Below are positions 15,943 to 24,728 of a stretch of 64,000 nt of DNA, in pieces. A program made the translations under genes and the position numbers. The notes under the pieces were generated by a model that worked only from the letters and a program-made list of their open reading frames with translations, made no database searches and was not told the DNA's origin. Position 1 is the stretch's first letter, and every line of letters starts with the position of its first letter. The stretch is taken from contig NZ_RJJR01000004.1 of NCBI RefSeq assembly GCF_003721595.1, positions 62,001 through 126,000 of the forward strand, read 5' to 3'. The stretch is from Hanamia caeni. GTDB lineage: Bacteria > Bacteroidota > Bacteroidia > Chitinophagales > Chitinophagaceae.

Positions 15943-18765
15943 TTATTCAGGCTCCTGGCCAAGCATGAAGGTAAATTTAGCGGCGCCTTTTAGTCCGGTG
16001 CCCGGGTTTATCCTATCGAGCCCGATTCCATAATCAAAACCCAGCAAGCCAAACATGGGAAGATAAAACCGCATACCCAACCCGACAGATCTGCGCAATT
16101 TAAACGGATTATAATCTTTAAAGCTAAACCAGCCGTTAGCAGCTTCAAAAAACGCAAGTCCGTATATGGTGCTACTTGCGCTGGTGCTGAACGGATACCT
16201 CATCTCCAATGTATATTTATTGAATATAGTAAAAAAGTCTCTGGCTTGGCTCAGATCCGGGTTAACTTTTGGGTTAGAATTATCATAAACAGGATAGCCT
16301 CTGTGTGCTATAATATCATAGCCCAGCAAACCATAGTTGTTGCTTAAGCCTGCATCCCCTAACTGGAAACGCCCAAAAGGAGAAAGCGGAGCTGCGGAAT
16401 TGTATCTGCCCAAAAATCCATACTTCGCAGCGGCGTATAAAATAAATTGTTTGTCTTTATTTTCTCCGCGACCCTGGCCAATAGGAACATACCATTGGGC
16501 GGTAAACCGCTCTTTATGATATTCTACCCATTTATACTGGTCAGTTTTACTTAGCTCCTCACCTTTTCTGAAGAGTGAATAGGGCGGCGTCAATTCTGTA
16601 CTTAAAATAAAATTAGATCCGCTGGTGGGGAAAATTGGGTTCGGTCCGGCGGAACTTCTTGCCAAAGTAATTTTAAAGCTAATGTTGTTAGAAACGCCGT
16701 TTAACAAACCAGGAAAAATATTATAATTTTTAAGTTTATAACGCTGGTAGTTTAACTGATAAACCAATGAAAAGAAATCGTCTGGCCACCGCAATTGTTT
16801 ACCAAGCGACACGCTGATGCCTGTATTTTTTATATAAGAAGAATCTGCATAGTCGCGATTATAATAACCGGTATAAGGGTCATAAGCGTTTGCGTACTTG
16901 GTATCATAATACCCGATTGAGAACGGATTTCTTTTTTTGCCACCCAGCCACGGCTCAGTGAAAGAAAAATTATACGAACGGAATTGCCGGCCATTACTCT
17001 GGCCGCGTAAGCTTAGCTTTTGGCCATCGCCCACGGGCAAAGGATCCCATGCTTTTTTATTGAATATATTATAAATGGAAAAGTTGTTAAACGTAACGCC
17101 AAGGGTTCCTGTGAGGCCGATGCCGCCACCAAATCCTGCTGAAAGTTCTAACTGGTCAGATGATTTTTCCACTACATTCCAGGTAATATCAACGGTTCCG
17201 TTTTCAGGATGGGGCACGATACCGGGAGAAATTTTTTCAGCATCAAAATATCCTAATTGCGAAAGTTCACGTTGCGTTCTGATTATCTTTTCACGGCTGA
17301 ATTTTTCACCGGGAATAGTCCTTAATTCCCTGCGGATAACATACTCTTTCGTTTTGTCATTTCCGCTGATGCCTATCTTGCCTATAGTGGCCTGGGGCCC
17401 TTCTACAATTCTGATTTCGTGGTCAATGGTATCATTATAAACTGCAGTTTCTACCGGAGTAACGTGGAAAAAAAGATAGCCATCGTCCTGGTATAAGCTT
17501 GAAATATCTCCTCCTTCGGGCGAAGGCGTAACTCCCAGTTTTTTATTAAGCGTTTCGGCATTATACACATCTCCTTTTTTAATGCCAAGGATAAGATTCA
17601 AAATAGAATCCGGATATTTTGTATTTCCTTTCCACGTGATATTGCCAAAATAATACCGCGGGCCTTCGGTTAGCTTTATGGCCACATCCAAATCGCCATG
17701 GTCATTATAAGTAGTGTCAGCAACAATGGTTGCATCGCGGTATCCAAGCGAATTGTAATAGTCCAGAATTTTATTTTTGTCTTCCACGTATTTCTTCTCG
17801 TTAAACTTGGAAGAGCTTAAAAATTTAAAGCGCACATATGGATCCAGAACTTCTTTTGTTTTGGATGGAAACAAAAACCCGTTTTCCCGGATGTATTGAT
17901 TAAAGGGCAGGTAGTTGGTTTTGGAAGAATCGTAAACATTATAAGCTGTTCCCGGAAATAAAGTCAACCGGCTTTTTTCCTTCGTGCCTTTCATCTGTTT
18001 TTTAAGTTTCAGATCAGGTACTTTATGATTGCCTGCAAAGAATATATTGTTGATTCTTACTTTGCCATTTTTGTCTACGATGAAAAGGAGATTCACAGCA
18101 TTAGTGGCTTTGGTATCTTTCGATTCACTGATTGTAACCTCTACATTTCTAAAACCCTTGTCGATAAAGAATTTTTTGATGGTAGTGATGGCAGACACTT
18201 TAAATCCTTCGGTAACCCTGGTTACCCTGCCTTTTTTAATATCGAGCTTTTTACTGAGGTCGTCGGATTCTGTTTTGGAAATTCCTTTGAATTTAAAGTT
18301 GGAAAGTACCGGCCTGTCAGTTACATGAATCTCGATAGAGAGATCGCTGCCCTTTAAATCAGTAAGATAAATTTCAACATCAGACACAAGATTCTGCTTC
18401 CATAAATTGGTAATGGCATTGGCAAAATCATCACTTCCCGGAAGGATTACTTTTCCGCCAACTGTGAGCCCGGAGATGGATATAATCAGATTAGGATCGA
18501 AAGTAGTGCCTGTTACGGTGATATGCGATATTGTGTATTGTTTTGGAGCTTTAGCATTAAAAATATTTTCGAGTTCCACATTTACCGAACTTGGCACTGT
18601 ATCTTTTGTAGATGAAACAGAAGAAACAGAATCTTTAACAGAAGGAATAGAGTCTTTATTTTGAGTTGCGCGGGGAAGAGAATCTTGTGTAACCTGGGTG
18701 TAAGCTGTATTTCTGGCAGTAAAAAAGATAGCTATCAAGAAGAAGATCTTGTAGATCGTGTGCAT
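15943..18765 (-). CDS. bamA: outer membrane protein assembly factor BamA
   Basis: An Omp85-family protein that folds and inserts beta-barrel proteins in the outer membrane. About 940 residues from the chosen start. A signal peptide is followed by a Ser/Thr/Asp-rich linker, then POTRA repeats (for example YTISHITVTGTTFDPNLI and GPQATIGKIGISGNDKTKEYVIRREL) to about residue 480. The C-terminal half is a beta-barrel ending in AKFTFMLGQ. It is longer than E. coli BamA (~810), which is usual in Bacteroidota. The start at 18765 (MHTIYKIFF) is favoured because it begins the signal peptide; 18801 is the alternative. Neighbours uppS and two ompH support the call. Confidence 0.94.
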   Translation of the reverse strand: MHTIYKIFFLIAIFFTARNTAYTQVTQDSLPRATQNKDSIPSVKDSVSSVSSTKDTVPSSVNVELENIFNAKAPKQYTISHITVTGTTFDPNLIISISGLTVGGKVILPGSDDFANAITNLWKQNLVSDVEIYLTDLKGSDLSIEIHVTDRPVLSNFKFKGISKTESDDLSKKLDIKKGRVTRVTEGFKVSAITTIKKFFIDKGFRNVEVTISESKDTKATNAVNLLFIVDKNGKVRINNIFFAGNHKVPDLKLKKQMKGTKEKSRLTLFPGTAYNVYDSSKTNYLPFNQYIRENGFLFPSKTKEVLDPYVRFKFLSSSKFNEKKYVEDKNKILDYYNSLGYRDATIVADTTYNDHGDLDVAIKLTEGPRYYFGNITWKGNTKYPDSILNLILGIKKGDVYNAETLNKKLGVTPSPEGGDISSLYQDDGYLFFHVTPVETAVYNDTIDHEIRIVEGPQATIGKIGISGNDKTKEYVIRRELRTIPGEKFSREKIIRTQRELSQLGYFDAEKISPGIVPHPENGTVDITWNVVEKSSDQLELSAGFGGGIGLTGTLGVTFNNFSIYNIFNKKAWDPLPVGDGQKLSLRGQSNGRQFRSYNFSFTEPWLGGKKRNPFSIGYYDTKYANAYDPYTGYYNRDYADSSYIKNTGISVSLGKQLRWPDDFFSLVYQLNYQRYKLKNYNIFPGLLNGVSNNISFKITLARSSAGPNPIFPTSGSNFILSTELTPPYSLFRKGEELSKTDQYKWVEYHKERFTAQWYVPIGQGRGENKDKQFILYAAAKYGFLGRYNSAAPLSPFGRFQLGDAGLSNNYGLLGYDIIAHRGYPVYDNSNPKVNPDLSQARDFFTIFNKYTLEMRYPFSTSASSTIYGLAFFEAANGWFSFKDYNPFKLRRSVGLGMRFYLPMFGLLGFDYGIGLDRINPGTGLKGAAKFTFMLGQEPE

Positions 18766-18867
18766 TAAATCGATTTTAATAGGGCGGCAAGATAATTTCA
18801 ATTATTAAAAGTTTTTGTTAAATCAGTTAGCATTTGAAAGGCTCAACGTAGGAGGAAAGCGGGTTAG

Positions 18868-19605
18868 TCATAACTGTTCGCTGATTTTGCCAAATCTTCT
18901 TTCGCGCATTTGATAATCTAACAAGGCGGTATAAAGATTTTCTTTCCTGAAATCGGGCCATAAAGTTTCGGTAAAATAGAGTTCTGAGTAGGCAAGCTGG
19001 TATAATAAGAAATTACTAATCCTGTATTCGCCGCTTGTCCTGATCATTAATTCCGGATCCGGAAATCCCGCGGTGCATAAATGTTGTTGAAAAACTTCTT
19101 CTGTGATTTCCCCCGGCTTTAGCGAACCATTTTTTACTTCATTCGCTATATTTTTTACGGTGTTTAAAATTTCCCACCTGCTGCTATAGCTTAGCGCCAT
19201 TACCAGGTTAAGGCCGGTATTATTTTTTGTTTCTTCGCAGGCTTCAGCTAACTCTTCGTGAGCATCCTGGGGCAGCAAACTTATATTGCCGATAACATGA
19301 AGGCGGATATTATTTTTATTAAGGGTGGCTACTTCATTGCGAATTGTTTTTACCAATAATTCCATTAAGCCGGTTACTTCGTCTTTGGGCCTGTCCCAAT
19401 TTTCAGTACTAAAAGCATAAAGAGTCAGGTATTCGATGCCCAATTCCGCACAGCCTTCCACAATATTTCTTACGCTTTCCACGCCGTTATAGTGGCCAAA
19501 TAATCTGTCTTTCCCTTTTTCTTTTGCCCAGCGGCCGTTTCCATCCATAATAATAGCGATGTGCCTCGGAAGTCTTTCGGGTATCAATTTTTCTTTTAAA
19601 CTCAT
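18868..19605 (-). CDS. uppS: undecaprenyl diphosphate synthase
   Basis: A cis-prenyltransferase that makes the C55 lipid carrier for cell-wall glycan synthesis at the inner face of the membrane. About 245 residues. The catalytic motif HIAIIMDGNGRWAKEKG is near the N-terminus (Asp21 from the chosen start), with the conserved LTLYAFSTENWDRP and the C-terminal DPELMIRTSGEYRISNFLLYQLAYSELYF. The start at 19605 is chosen because a TACTTTTG promoter element occupies 19648-19655, overlapping the longer start at 19650. It sits directly upstream of bamA on the same strand. Confidence 0.95.
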   Translation of the reverse strand: MSLKEKLIPERLPRHIAIIMDGNGRWAKEKGKDRLFGHYNGVESVRNIVEGCAELGIEYLTLYAFSTENWDRPKDEVTGLMELLVKTIRNEVATLNKNNIRLHVIGNISLLPQDAHEELAEACEETKNNTGLNLVMALSYSSRWEILNTVKNIANEVKNGSLKPGEITEEVFQQHLCTAGFPDPELMIRTSGEYRISNFLLYQLAYSELYFTETLWPDFRKENLYTALLDYQMRERRFGKISEQL

Positions 19606-19647
19606 CTTTTCGAAAAAGGGAAGCCAGGTATCCTTTAAACTGGCAAA

Positions 19648-19655
19648 CAAAAGTA
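19648..19655 (-). promoter_or_regulatory. -7 element upstream of uppS
   Basis: TACTTTTG on the minus strand matches TAnnTTTG exactly and gives a leader of about 36 nt to the ATG at 19605. It would drive uppS-bamA-ompH-ompH. Confidence 0.5.
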
Positions 19656-19689
19656 AGAAATTGTGAATCAGAATTCCTTAAAAAATATT

Positions 19690-20532
19690 TTATGGATTAG
19701 CAGTTGGGCAGCGGTAAGAGGTAATATTGAAAGAAATGCCAACCTCGGCTATTGTATACTGATCTTTTTGCTTGCTAAAACCACGCTGCCGGCCTTCAAT
19801 GCCAATAGGAGTGCCTACTTCAAAGGATCTGTCCTGCATAATGCCCGCTATTGATTTTCCACCGGAAGTGGATGGAAATTTATCTGCACCCACATAGGTC
19901 GTACTTACATCATCTAAATAATCAGTAGTAGTAAAGCGGTGAGTAATTTCAAATGATACATTAATTCTGTCGTTAAGAGCATATTTCACTCCAAAGCCGA
20001 TAGGAAAGCATAATGCCATGCTTCCATATTCTTTCCTGTTTTTATAAAACGTTTGCCCTTCTGTGTGTAATGGCCTCAAAAAAACCTTTTGATTTTTGTA
20101 ATAGGCATAAGGGTTATAATTGAAAATGCCAATTCCCAGTGTGGCATAAGGGGTAAAGGCATAGTCAGGGTCAGCAGGATTAAATTTAAAAAAGTTGAAA
20201 TCGCCCTGTAAAGCCAGTTCAAATATATTGGTATTGAAACTGAGGTTTCTCCTCAGGTCATATTCATTGGAACTGTAAACATCACTGTAGCCCAACCTGG
20301 CAAAATGCCCTGAAAGCCTTACCGCAGAATAATTTCCAAATTGTTTTCTTATAAATCCACCGATTGCAAGCTTCGGGCGGTTAATCCTTGAGCGGTTGTT
20401 TAAATCACCAAAATAATGGGCAACACCGGCCGTGATTCCAAATTCGCCTTCCTGTACATATTCATTCATCTGACTAAAACCCTGCAAGGAAAAGGCAATT
20501 GTGGTTAATAAAAAGAAGATAAGCTTTTTCAT
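19690..20532 (-). CDS. DUF6089-type outer-membrane beta-barrel protein
   Basis: About 280 residues with a signal peptide (MKKLIFFLLTTIAFSLQGFSQ). A series of amphipathic beta strands follows, beginning EYVQEGEFGITAGVAHYFGDLNN, the signature I associate with DUF6089. It ends ISFNITSYRC. The family is found in Bacteroidota next to the nadK/uppS/bamA genes, as here, and its function is not known; an envelope-assembly role is only suggested by the neighbourhood. The start at 20532 begins the signal peptide; 20568 is an upstream alternative. Confidence 0.82.
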   Translation of the reverse strand: MKKLIFFLLTTIAFSLQGFSQMNEYVQEGEFGITAGVAHYFGDLNNRSRINRPKLAIGGFIRKQFGNYSAVRLSGHFARLGYSDVYSSNEYDLRRNLSFNTNIFELALQGDFNFFKFNPADPDYAFTPYATLGIGIFNYNPYAYYKNQKVFLRPLHTEGQTFYKNRKEYGSMALCFPIGFGVKYALNDRINVSFEITHRFTTTDYLDDVSTTYVGADKFPSTSGGKSIAGIMQDRSFEVGTPIGIEGRQRGFSKQKDQYTIAEVGISFNITSYRCPTANP

Positions 20533-20605
20533 AATTTCCGGAACAAAATAAACAACTAAAAATAACAAATAAGAAGTAATTGATAACCTATAACGTTAAA
20601 ATTTC

Positions 20606-21481
20606 TTAATTGCGTTTATCAAGTCCCCACGACAATTTGTTTCTTAAGGTTTGGAGAAAATTTGTTTCGTTTAATCTTACCAGGTTGATACTGAAAACTT
20701 CTTTGCGTATAGCCAGCAGCACGTCTTTAGAGGCAATTTCACGCCTGCTGTCAAGCGTACATAAAAAGCCATCGGTTCTTCCCTCTACCTCAAATGAAAT
20801 AATAGAATCATCCGGAATTACCAGGGGCCTGATGTTTAAGTTGTGAGGAGAAACCGGCGTAATAATAAAACTGGCCGCTTCAGGAAATACTACAGGCCCG
20901 TTGCAACTTAATGAATAGCCTGTAGAGCCAGTGGGTGTGGCAACGATAAGCCCATCAGACCAATAGGTGTTTAGGAATTCTCCATTCAGATAGGTATGGA
21001 TTTTTATCATTGGTGAGGTATCCTTTTTATGAATCGTAAATTCATTCAGCGCATAACATACGCCGCCAAACAAGGGCATATTTGCATCAAGGTGCACCAA
21101 CGATCTTTTATCCAATACAAAGGTCCTTTTTACTAGCGCTTCCAGCGCCGAACCAATCTCATGCTTTCCAATACTAGCCAAAAACCCAAGTCTGCCATAA
21201 TTAATTCCGAGAATAGGAATGCCTTTATCTCCCACAAACGTAACCGCATCAAGCAAGGTGCCATCGCCGCCAAGGCTGATCATAAAATCTGTTTCATCAA
21301 GATCCTGCGAGCAATTGAAAGTTGAATATTTATTTTTAAGGTTGATGGAACTGTAAAACAAGTTGAAAAAATCCTGGAAAATAACAGGTTCAATATCATA
21401 GTGTGAAAATTCGGTAAGGAGCACTTTTAATCCTTCCAATTGTGCTGATTCTAACCCGCGGCTATAGATGGCTATTCGCAT
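20606..21481 (-). CDS. nadK: NAD kinase
   Basis: Phosphorylates NAD to NADP in the cytoplasm using ATP or polyphosphate. The 291-residue protein has the catalytic GGDGTLLDAV motif at residues 71-80, ILGINYGRLGFLA, the NE/K motif in ALNEFTIHKKD, and the PTGSTGYSLSCNGP glycine-rich segment. The length is normal. It lies between the CBS-domain gene and the DUF6089 gene on the same strand, the conserved Bacteroidota arrangement. Confidence 0.95.
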   Translation of the reverse strand: MRIAIYSRGLESAQLEGLKVLLTEFSHYDIEPVIFQDFFNLFYSSINLKNKYSTFNCSQDLDETDFMISLGGDGTLLDAVTFVGDKGIPILGINYGRLGFLASIGKHEIGSALEALVKRTFVLDKRSLVHLDANMPLFGGVCYALNEFTIHKKDTSPMIKIHTYLNGEFLNTYWSDGLIVATPTGSTGYSLSCNGPVVFPEAASFIITPVSPHNLNIRPLVIPDDSIISFEVEGRTDGFLCTLDSRREIASKDVLLAIRKEVFSINLVRLNETNFLQTLRNKLSWGLDKRN

Positions 21482-21624
21482 TTTGATTTATGTTAGATTC
21501 AAAATACTGAATCCTCAATAATTTTTTGTAAAAGTAACCGCTTTTGAGTTAACACGTCAGAAGGACATTTAAGTAGAAATAAAAAAAGGATCTATTTGTT
21601 GCTTTACTTCTAAATGATTAGGAT

Positions 21625-22287
21625 TTATACATTCAGGTAGTTCATTAAATTGTTGTAATTCACATTCAATTCGTTTTCAAATAATTCTTCACCGGAATAA
21701 TAAGACACTGCATAATCATATCTTTCGAATGTGGCAATGATGGTGGCAATCTCTTTCTTGTTTATCTGGATGGTTACCTGGATTAAACCGGGCACGGGAT
21801 GCGGAGAAACATTCAAATGCATAATAGTTGCGCCATCGCTTTCAATGATGGAGTTTATTTCAGAGATAGCAAAGCGGCTGCGTTCGATATCTAAAACTAC
21901 CATGGCGCCATATTCCGATGCTCCACAAAAATTAGCCATTTCAGCCAGCAATGCCTTTGCGGAGATGGTACCGGTCAATTCATTGCTGTCATTTACTACA
22001 GGTATTACATTGCTATGATACAAGTTAAACACGGAAGCCGCTTTTAAAAAATGAAATCTTTCGTTGATAGCGGCTGTATTGAAGCTATCCTGGTAAGCGT
22101 CGAGCGTGGTGTCTTTATTGGCTTCATCTTCTAAATCGTCTTCGCTTATCAATCCTAAAAACCTGTCGTCGGCTGCTACCGGGAGATGTGAAGTTTTATG
22201 ATCATTCATAAGCTGTAAAGTAGTCTCAACAGAATCCTTCAATTTCATTACCGGGAAAATATTGTCTGCAAGTTGGAGCGTAGTCAT
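21625..22287 (-). CDS. tandem CBS-domain protein
   Basis: A 220-residue cytoplasmic protein with two CBS motifs, one around PVMKLKDSVETTLQLMNDHKTSHLPV (residues 13-38) and one near SVFNLYHSNVIPVVNDSNELTGTIS. They form a Bateman module that usually binds adenine nucleotides. The C-terminal ~90 residues look like an ACT-type regulatory region (VLDIERSRFAISEINSIIES). No catalytic domain is attached, so it probably regulates another protein by sensing energy state; the neighbouring nadK is a tempting but untested target. Confidence 0.83.
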   Translation of the reverse strand: MTTLQLADNIFPVMKLKDSVETTLQLMNDHKTSHLPVAADDRFLGLISEDDLEDEANKDTTLDAYQDSFNTAAINERFHFLKAASVFNLYHSNVIPVVNDSNELTGTISAKALLAEMANFCGASEYGAMVVLDIERSRFAISEINSIIESDGATIMHLNVSPHPVPGLIQVTIQINKKEIATIIATFERYDYAVSYYSGEELFENELNVNYNNLMNYLNV

Positions 22288-22340
22288 AGCTTACAATTTT
22301 AGATGTTACCGCTATCTTTCATTGTAAAAGACAAGATAAA

Positions 22341-23120
22341 TTAGATAATCGTTGCAGCAGGAATTTTTAATTTTGAAAGAAAGGCATTCAGTATCCTGTT
22401 GAATTCATCAGGCACTTCCATCATTGGGGCATGGCCGCACTTATCAATGAAGTGAAGCTCGCTGTTAGGGATGAGTTTGTTAAATTCTCTTGCCACAAAC
22501 GGGGGAGTGATAGTATCATTATTTCCCCAGATGAGGCAGGTCGGCTGACTAATCTGGTTTAATTCGCTTCCAAGATTATTGCGGATAGCGGATTTTGCCA
22601 AAGAGATAATTTTAATTACTTTAAGCCGGTTGTTGGTAATTTCAAAACATTCATCCACTAATTCGTCGGTCGCCATAGCAGGATCATAAAAAGTAAGCTG
22701 CGTCTTTTTACGAATATATTCTTTATCCCCTCTTTTGGGATAACTATCACCCATGCCATTCTCAAATAGCCCGGAGCTGCCTGTCAAAATCAGCGACCTT
22801 ACTCTTTCCGGATTTTTTAATACATACACAAGAGCTACATGCCCTCCCAGCGAATTTCCCAGCAAATGAATATGCTCATAATTTCTTTGCTCTACAAATC
22901 TTTTCACAAATTTTTGAAGGCCGCCCACGGTGGTATGCAACAAATCCAAATCGAAAAGAGGCAGCATCGGAACAATCACTTTATGTGTTTTTCTGAAATA
23001 TTCTACCAGGTGTGAAAAATTACTTAATGCCCCAAATAGTCCATGCAATAAAAGTAACGGCTCACCTTCTCCTTCTTCCAAAAATTTAAACTTCCCTTCT
23101 TGATGTAATTGATATTCCAT
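22341..23120 (-). CDS. alpha/beta-fold hydrolase
   Basis: A 259-residue cytoplasmic hydrolase with a complete catalytic triad: nucleophile elbow GNSLGG (Ser90), Asp in WGNNDTITPP (Asp201), and His in CGHAPMMEVP (His229). The oxyanion-hole motif LLHGLFGALSN is near residue 25. The sequence is of the MhpC/BioH-like carboxylesterase type; the substrate cannot be told. It follows cvpA in the leftward cluster and precedes the CBS gene by 53 nt. Confidence 0.85.
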   Translation of the reverse strand: MEYQLHQEGKFKFLEEGEGEPLLLLHGLFGALSNFSHLVEYFRKTHKVIVPMLPLFDLDLLHTTVGGLQKFVKRFVEQRNYEHIHLLGNSLGGHVALVYVLKNPERVRSLILTGSSGLFENGMGDSYPKRGDKEYIRKKTQLTFYDPAMATDELVDECFEITNNRLKVIKIISLAKSAIRNNLGSELNQISQPTCLIWGNNDTITPPFVAREFNKLIPNSELHFIDKCGHAPMMEVPDEFNRILNAFLSKLKIPAATII

Positions 23121-23211
23121 GAATTTTTCGATGCAATTTTAATACCTATTAATTATTGCTAAAATAAATGTTTCTATTGAAAAAAACAGGTAATAATATT
23201 TATAAAGATTT

Positions 23212-23751
23212 TCAGGCTGCTAATTTTTCAGCTATGTTTTGGAAGAAAGATTGAAGGTGGGCAAACATATCTTTGAAGGGCGGAATTATTTTTCCAAGGT
23301 TATTTATCACGGCGGGGCCCCATGGCGCCACGAAGTCATAAACCTTTGAATCCTTTACCTGCTCTGGGTTTAACAATATCATTTTTTCTGCAAAAAATAA
23401 GAGCACACTGAAAATAATTGTATAGATTATTATATAAAGTAAAACTCCGGCCAGCCTGTCGAGCCAGCCTAACATGGCAAGGCTTACTGTTTTTTTGATA
23501 AGCCGCGCACCAAGGTTTACTAAAAGAATGACTACCAGAAAAACCAATGAAAAAGCAACAAAAGGCATCCATTTGCCGGTAATACCGGAAGAATCCCCGA
23601 GATGCTGAGCTATAACAGATGAAAGCTTTAGCGCTGCCGCCAACCCGATAATTACTGCAAAAAGTGAAAAGATACCAACAACGAACCCTTTTGAAAAGCC
23701 CCTGAAAACAGCAACTGCCATGATTATCAAAAATGCAGAATCTATTATCAT
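23212..23751 (-). CDS. CvpA family membrane protein
   Basis: A 179-residue inner-membrane protein with four hydrophobic segments. The N-terminal FRGFSKGFVVGIFSL and the central LVNLGARLIKKTVSLAMLGWLDRLAGVLLY are the CvpA family hallmarks. CvpA was first linked to colicin V secretion in E. coli and is now seen as an envelope-homeostasis protein, consistent with the surrounding envelope genes. The C-terminal ~40 residues are amphipathic and probably lie at the membrane surface. Confidence 0.85.
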   Translation of the reverse strand: MIIDSAFLIIMAVAVFRGFSKGFVVGIFSLFAVIIGLAAALKLSSVIAQHLGDSSGITGKWMPFVAFSLVFLVVILLVNLGARLIKKTVSLAMLGWLDRLAGVLLYIIIYTIIFSVLLFFAEKMILLNPEQVKDSKVYDFVAPWGPAVINNLGKIIPPFKDMFAHLQSFFQNIAEKLAA

Positions 23752-23758
23752 ATTTTGA

Positions 23759-23790
23759 AGCTTTTAGCTTTTAGCCTTTTGCTTTTAGCC
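23759..23790. repeat. short tandem heptamer repeat (AGCTTTT/CTAAAAG type)
   Basis: Two perfect AGCTTTT units at 23759-23772 followed by degenerate units to 23790. They fill the 33-nt gap between yqeY and cvpA and run over the yqeY stop codon. Heptamer-like spacers of this kind occur in Chitinophagaceae intergenic regions; the role is unknown. Confidence 0.6.
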
Positions 23791-24246
23791 TGCCGTCCCG
23801 GACAGTATTTCCTTTACAATACCAGCGATGGTTTTGCCGTCTGCTTTTCCGGCCAGTTGTTTGTTGGCCAGGCCCATCACTTTTCCCATATCCGCAGGCG
23901 TGGAAGCTCCCGAGTCGTTTACTATTTGTGAAATGATGCTTCTTAACTCAGACTCGTCCAATTGTTTGGGTAAAAATTTTTCGATTACTTCAATCTCTTC
24001 TCTTTCTTTAGAAGCCAAATCTTTCCTGTTTTGTTTTTCAAAAATTTCCAGGGAGTCTTTTCTTTGTTTTACCAGCTTTTGCAATAATTTGGTCTCATCT
24101 TCTTCTTTAATTTTCCCCCCGGCGCCTTCAGCCGTTTTGGCATTAATGATGGCGGATTTAATGGCCCTCAGGCCGCGTAATGCTTTCTCATCTTTGGCTA
24201 ACATAGCAGTTTTCAAATCTGCCATTACTTTTTCTTCTAAAGACAT
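23785..24246 (-). CDS. GatB/YqeY domain protein
   Basis: About 153 residues from the chosen start (MSLEEKVMADLKTAMLAKDEKALRGLRAIKSAI). This is the YqeY family, which resembles the C-terminal tRNA-binding tail of the GatB amidotransferase subunit. The KEREEIEVIEKFLPKQLDESEL and ADMGKVMGL segments are typical. The stand-alone protein may bind tRNA, but its role is not settled. I prefer 24246 over 24282 because the family begins with the short SLEEKV helix; the longer version adds an unlikely hydrophobic leader. It lies between gldC and cvpA. Confidence 0.88.
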   Translation of the reverse strand: MSLEEKVMADLKTAMLAKDEKALRGLRAIKSAIINAKTAEGAGGKIKEEDETKLLQKLVKQRKDSLEIFEKQNRKDLASKEREEIEVIEKFLPKQLDESELRSIISQIVNDSGASTPADMGKVMGLANKQLAGKADGKTIAGIVKEILSGTAG

Positions 24247-24293
24247 AGTAAGTGAATTAATTAATGAAATAAAAAAACACAATAAACATTCGT

Positions 24294-24635
24294 TTACTGA
24301 ACAGCATTTTCTTTATCAACATATTTTTTGTGAAAGTCGGTGGCAAACTTTTTTAATTCTTCCGAAAGGTCTTTTCGTCCTGTGGCTCTTTGGAAAGTAT
24401 CGCCCATCGTAAAGAGCACCTGGTAAAAAAAATCTGCCATTTCATCGGTCATCATATCTTTTGTCCATAAGTCAATTCTCAGGGCGCTTTTGTCTATCGC
24501 ATCCCAAAATGCTAAGAACATGGCCTTGGCATATTGAGGTTCTTCTGCTGTGCTGGAGGAGGCGCTCCAGGTAATATTCTGAGGCACCTTTCCCTCGTCC
24601 AGCCCCACATTGATGTTGATATTTGATTCTGTCAT
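24294..24635 (-). CDS. gldC: gliding motility protein GldC
   Basis: About 113 residues, starting MTESNININVGLDEGKVPQNITWSAS. The conserved central stretch is AKAMFLAFWDAIDKSALRIDLWTKDM, followed by MADFFYQVLFTMGDTFQRATG. It matches GldC, a soluble cytoplasmic protein retained across Bacteroidota even in non-gliding species and linked to gliding and type IX secretion gene sets in Flavobacterium. The start at 24635 is supported by a TAAATTTG promoter box at 24645-24652 that overlaps the longer start at 24647. Confidence 0.88.
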   Translation of the reverse strand: MTESNININVGLDEGKVPQNITWSASSSTAEEPQYAKAMFLAFWDAIDKSALRIDLWTKDMMTDEMADFFYQVLFTMGDTFQRATGRKDLSEELKKFATDFHKKYVDKENAVQ

Positions 24636-24644
24636 AAGTGGCTG

Positions 24645-24652
24645 CAAATTTA
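24645..24652 (-). promoter_or_regulatory. -7 element upstream of gldC
   Basis: TAAATTTG on the minus strand fits TAnnTTTG and ends 9 nt before the gldC ATG at 24635, giving a very short leader. It would drive the leftward gldC-yqeY-cvpA run. Confidence 0.45.
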
Positions 24653-24709
24653 ATACTATTGCTTATGAATACCCACTTGTATTTAACCTTTCTTTAACCA
24701 TGTAACAAA

Positions 24710-24717
24710 TACATTTG
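24710..24717 (+). promoter_or_regulatory. -7 element upstream of the barrel protein gene at 24729
   Basis: TACATTTG matches TAnnTTTG and ends 11 nt before the ATG at 24729. It forms a divergent promoter pair with the gldC element. Confidence 0.45.
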
Positions 24718-24728
24718 CCAACTTAATT

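Noticed and set aside
18025..18357. Open plus-strand frames of 99-110 codons within bamA
   Set aside because: They are antisense to strongly conserved POTRA-coding sequence; no independent promoter or family match is visible.
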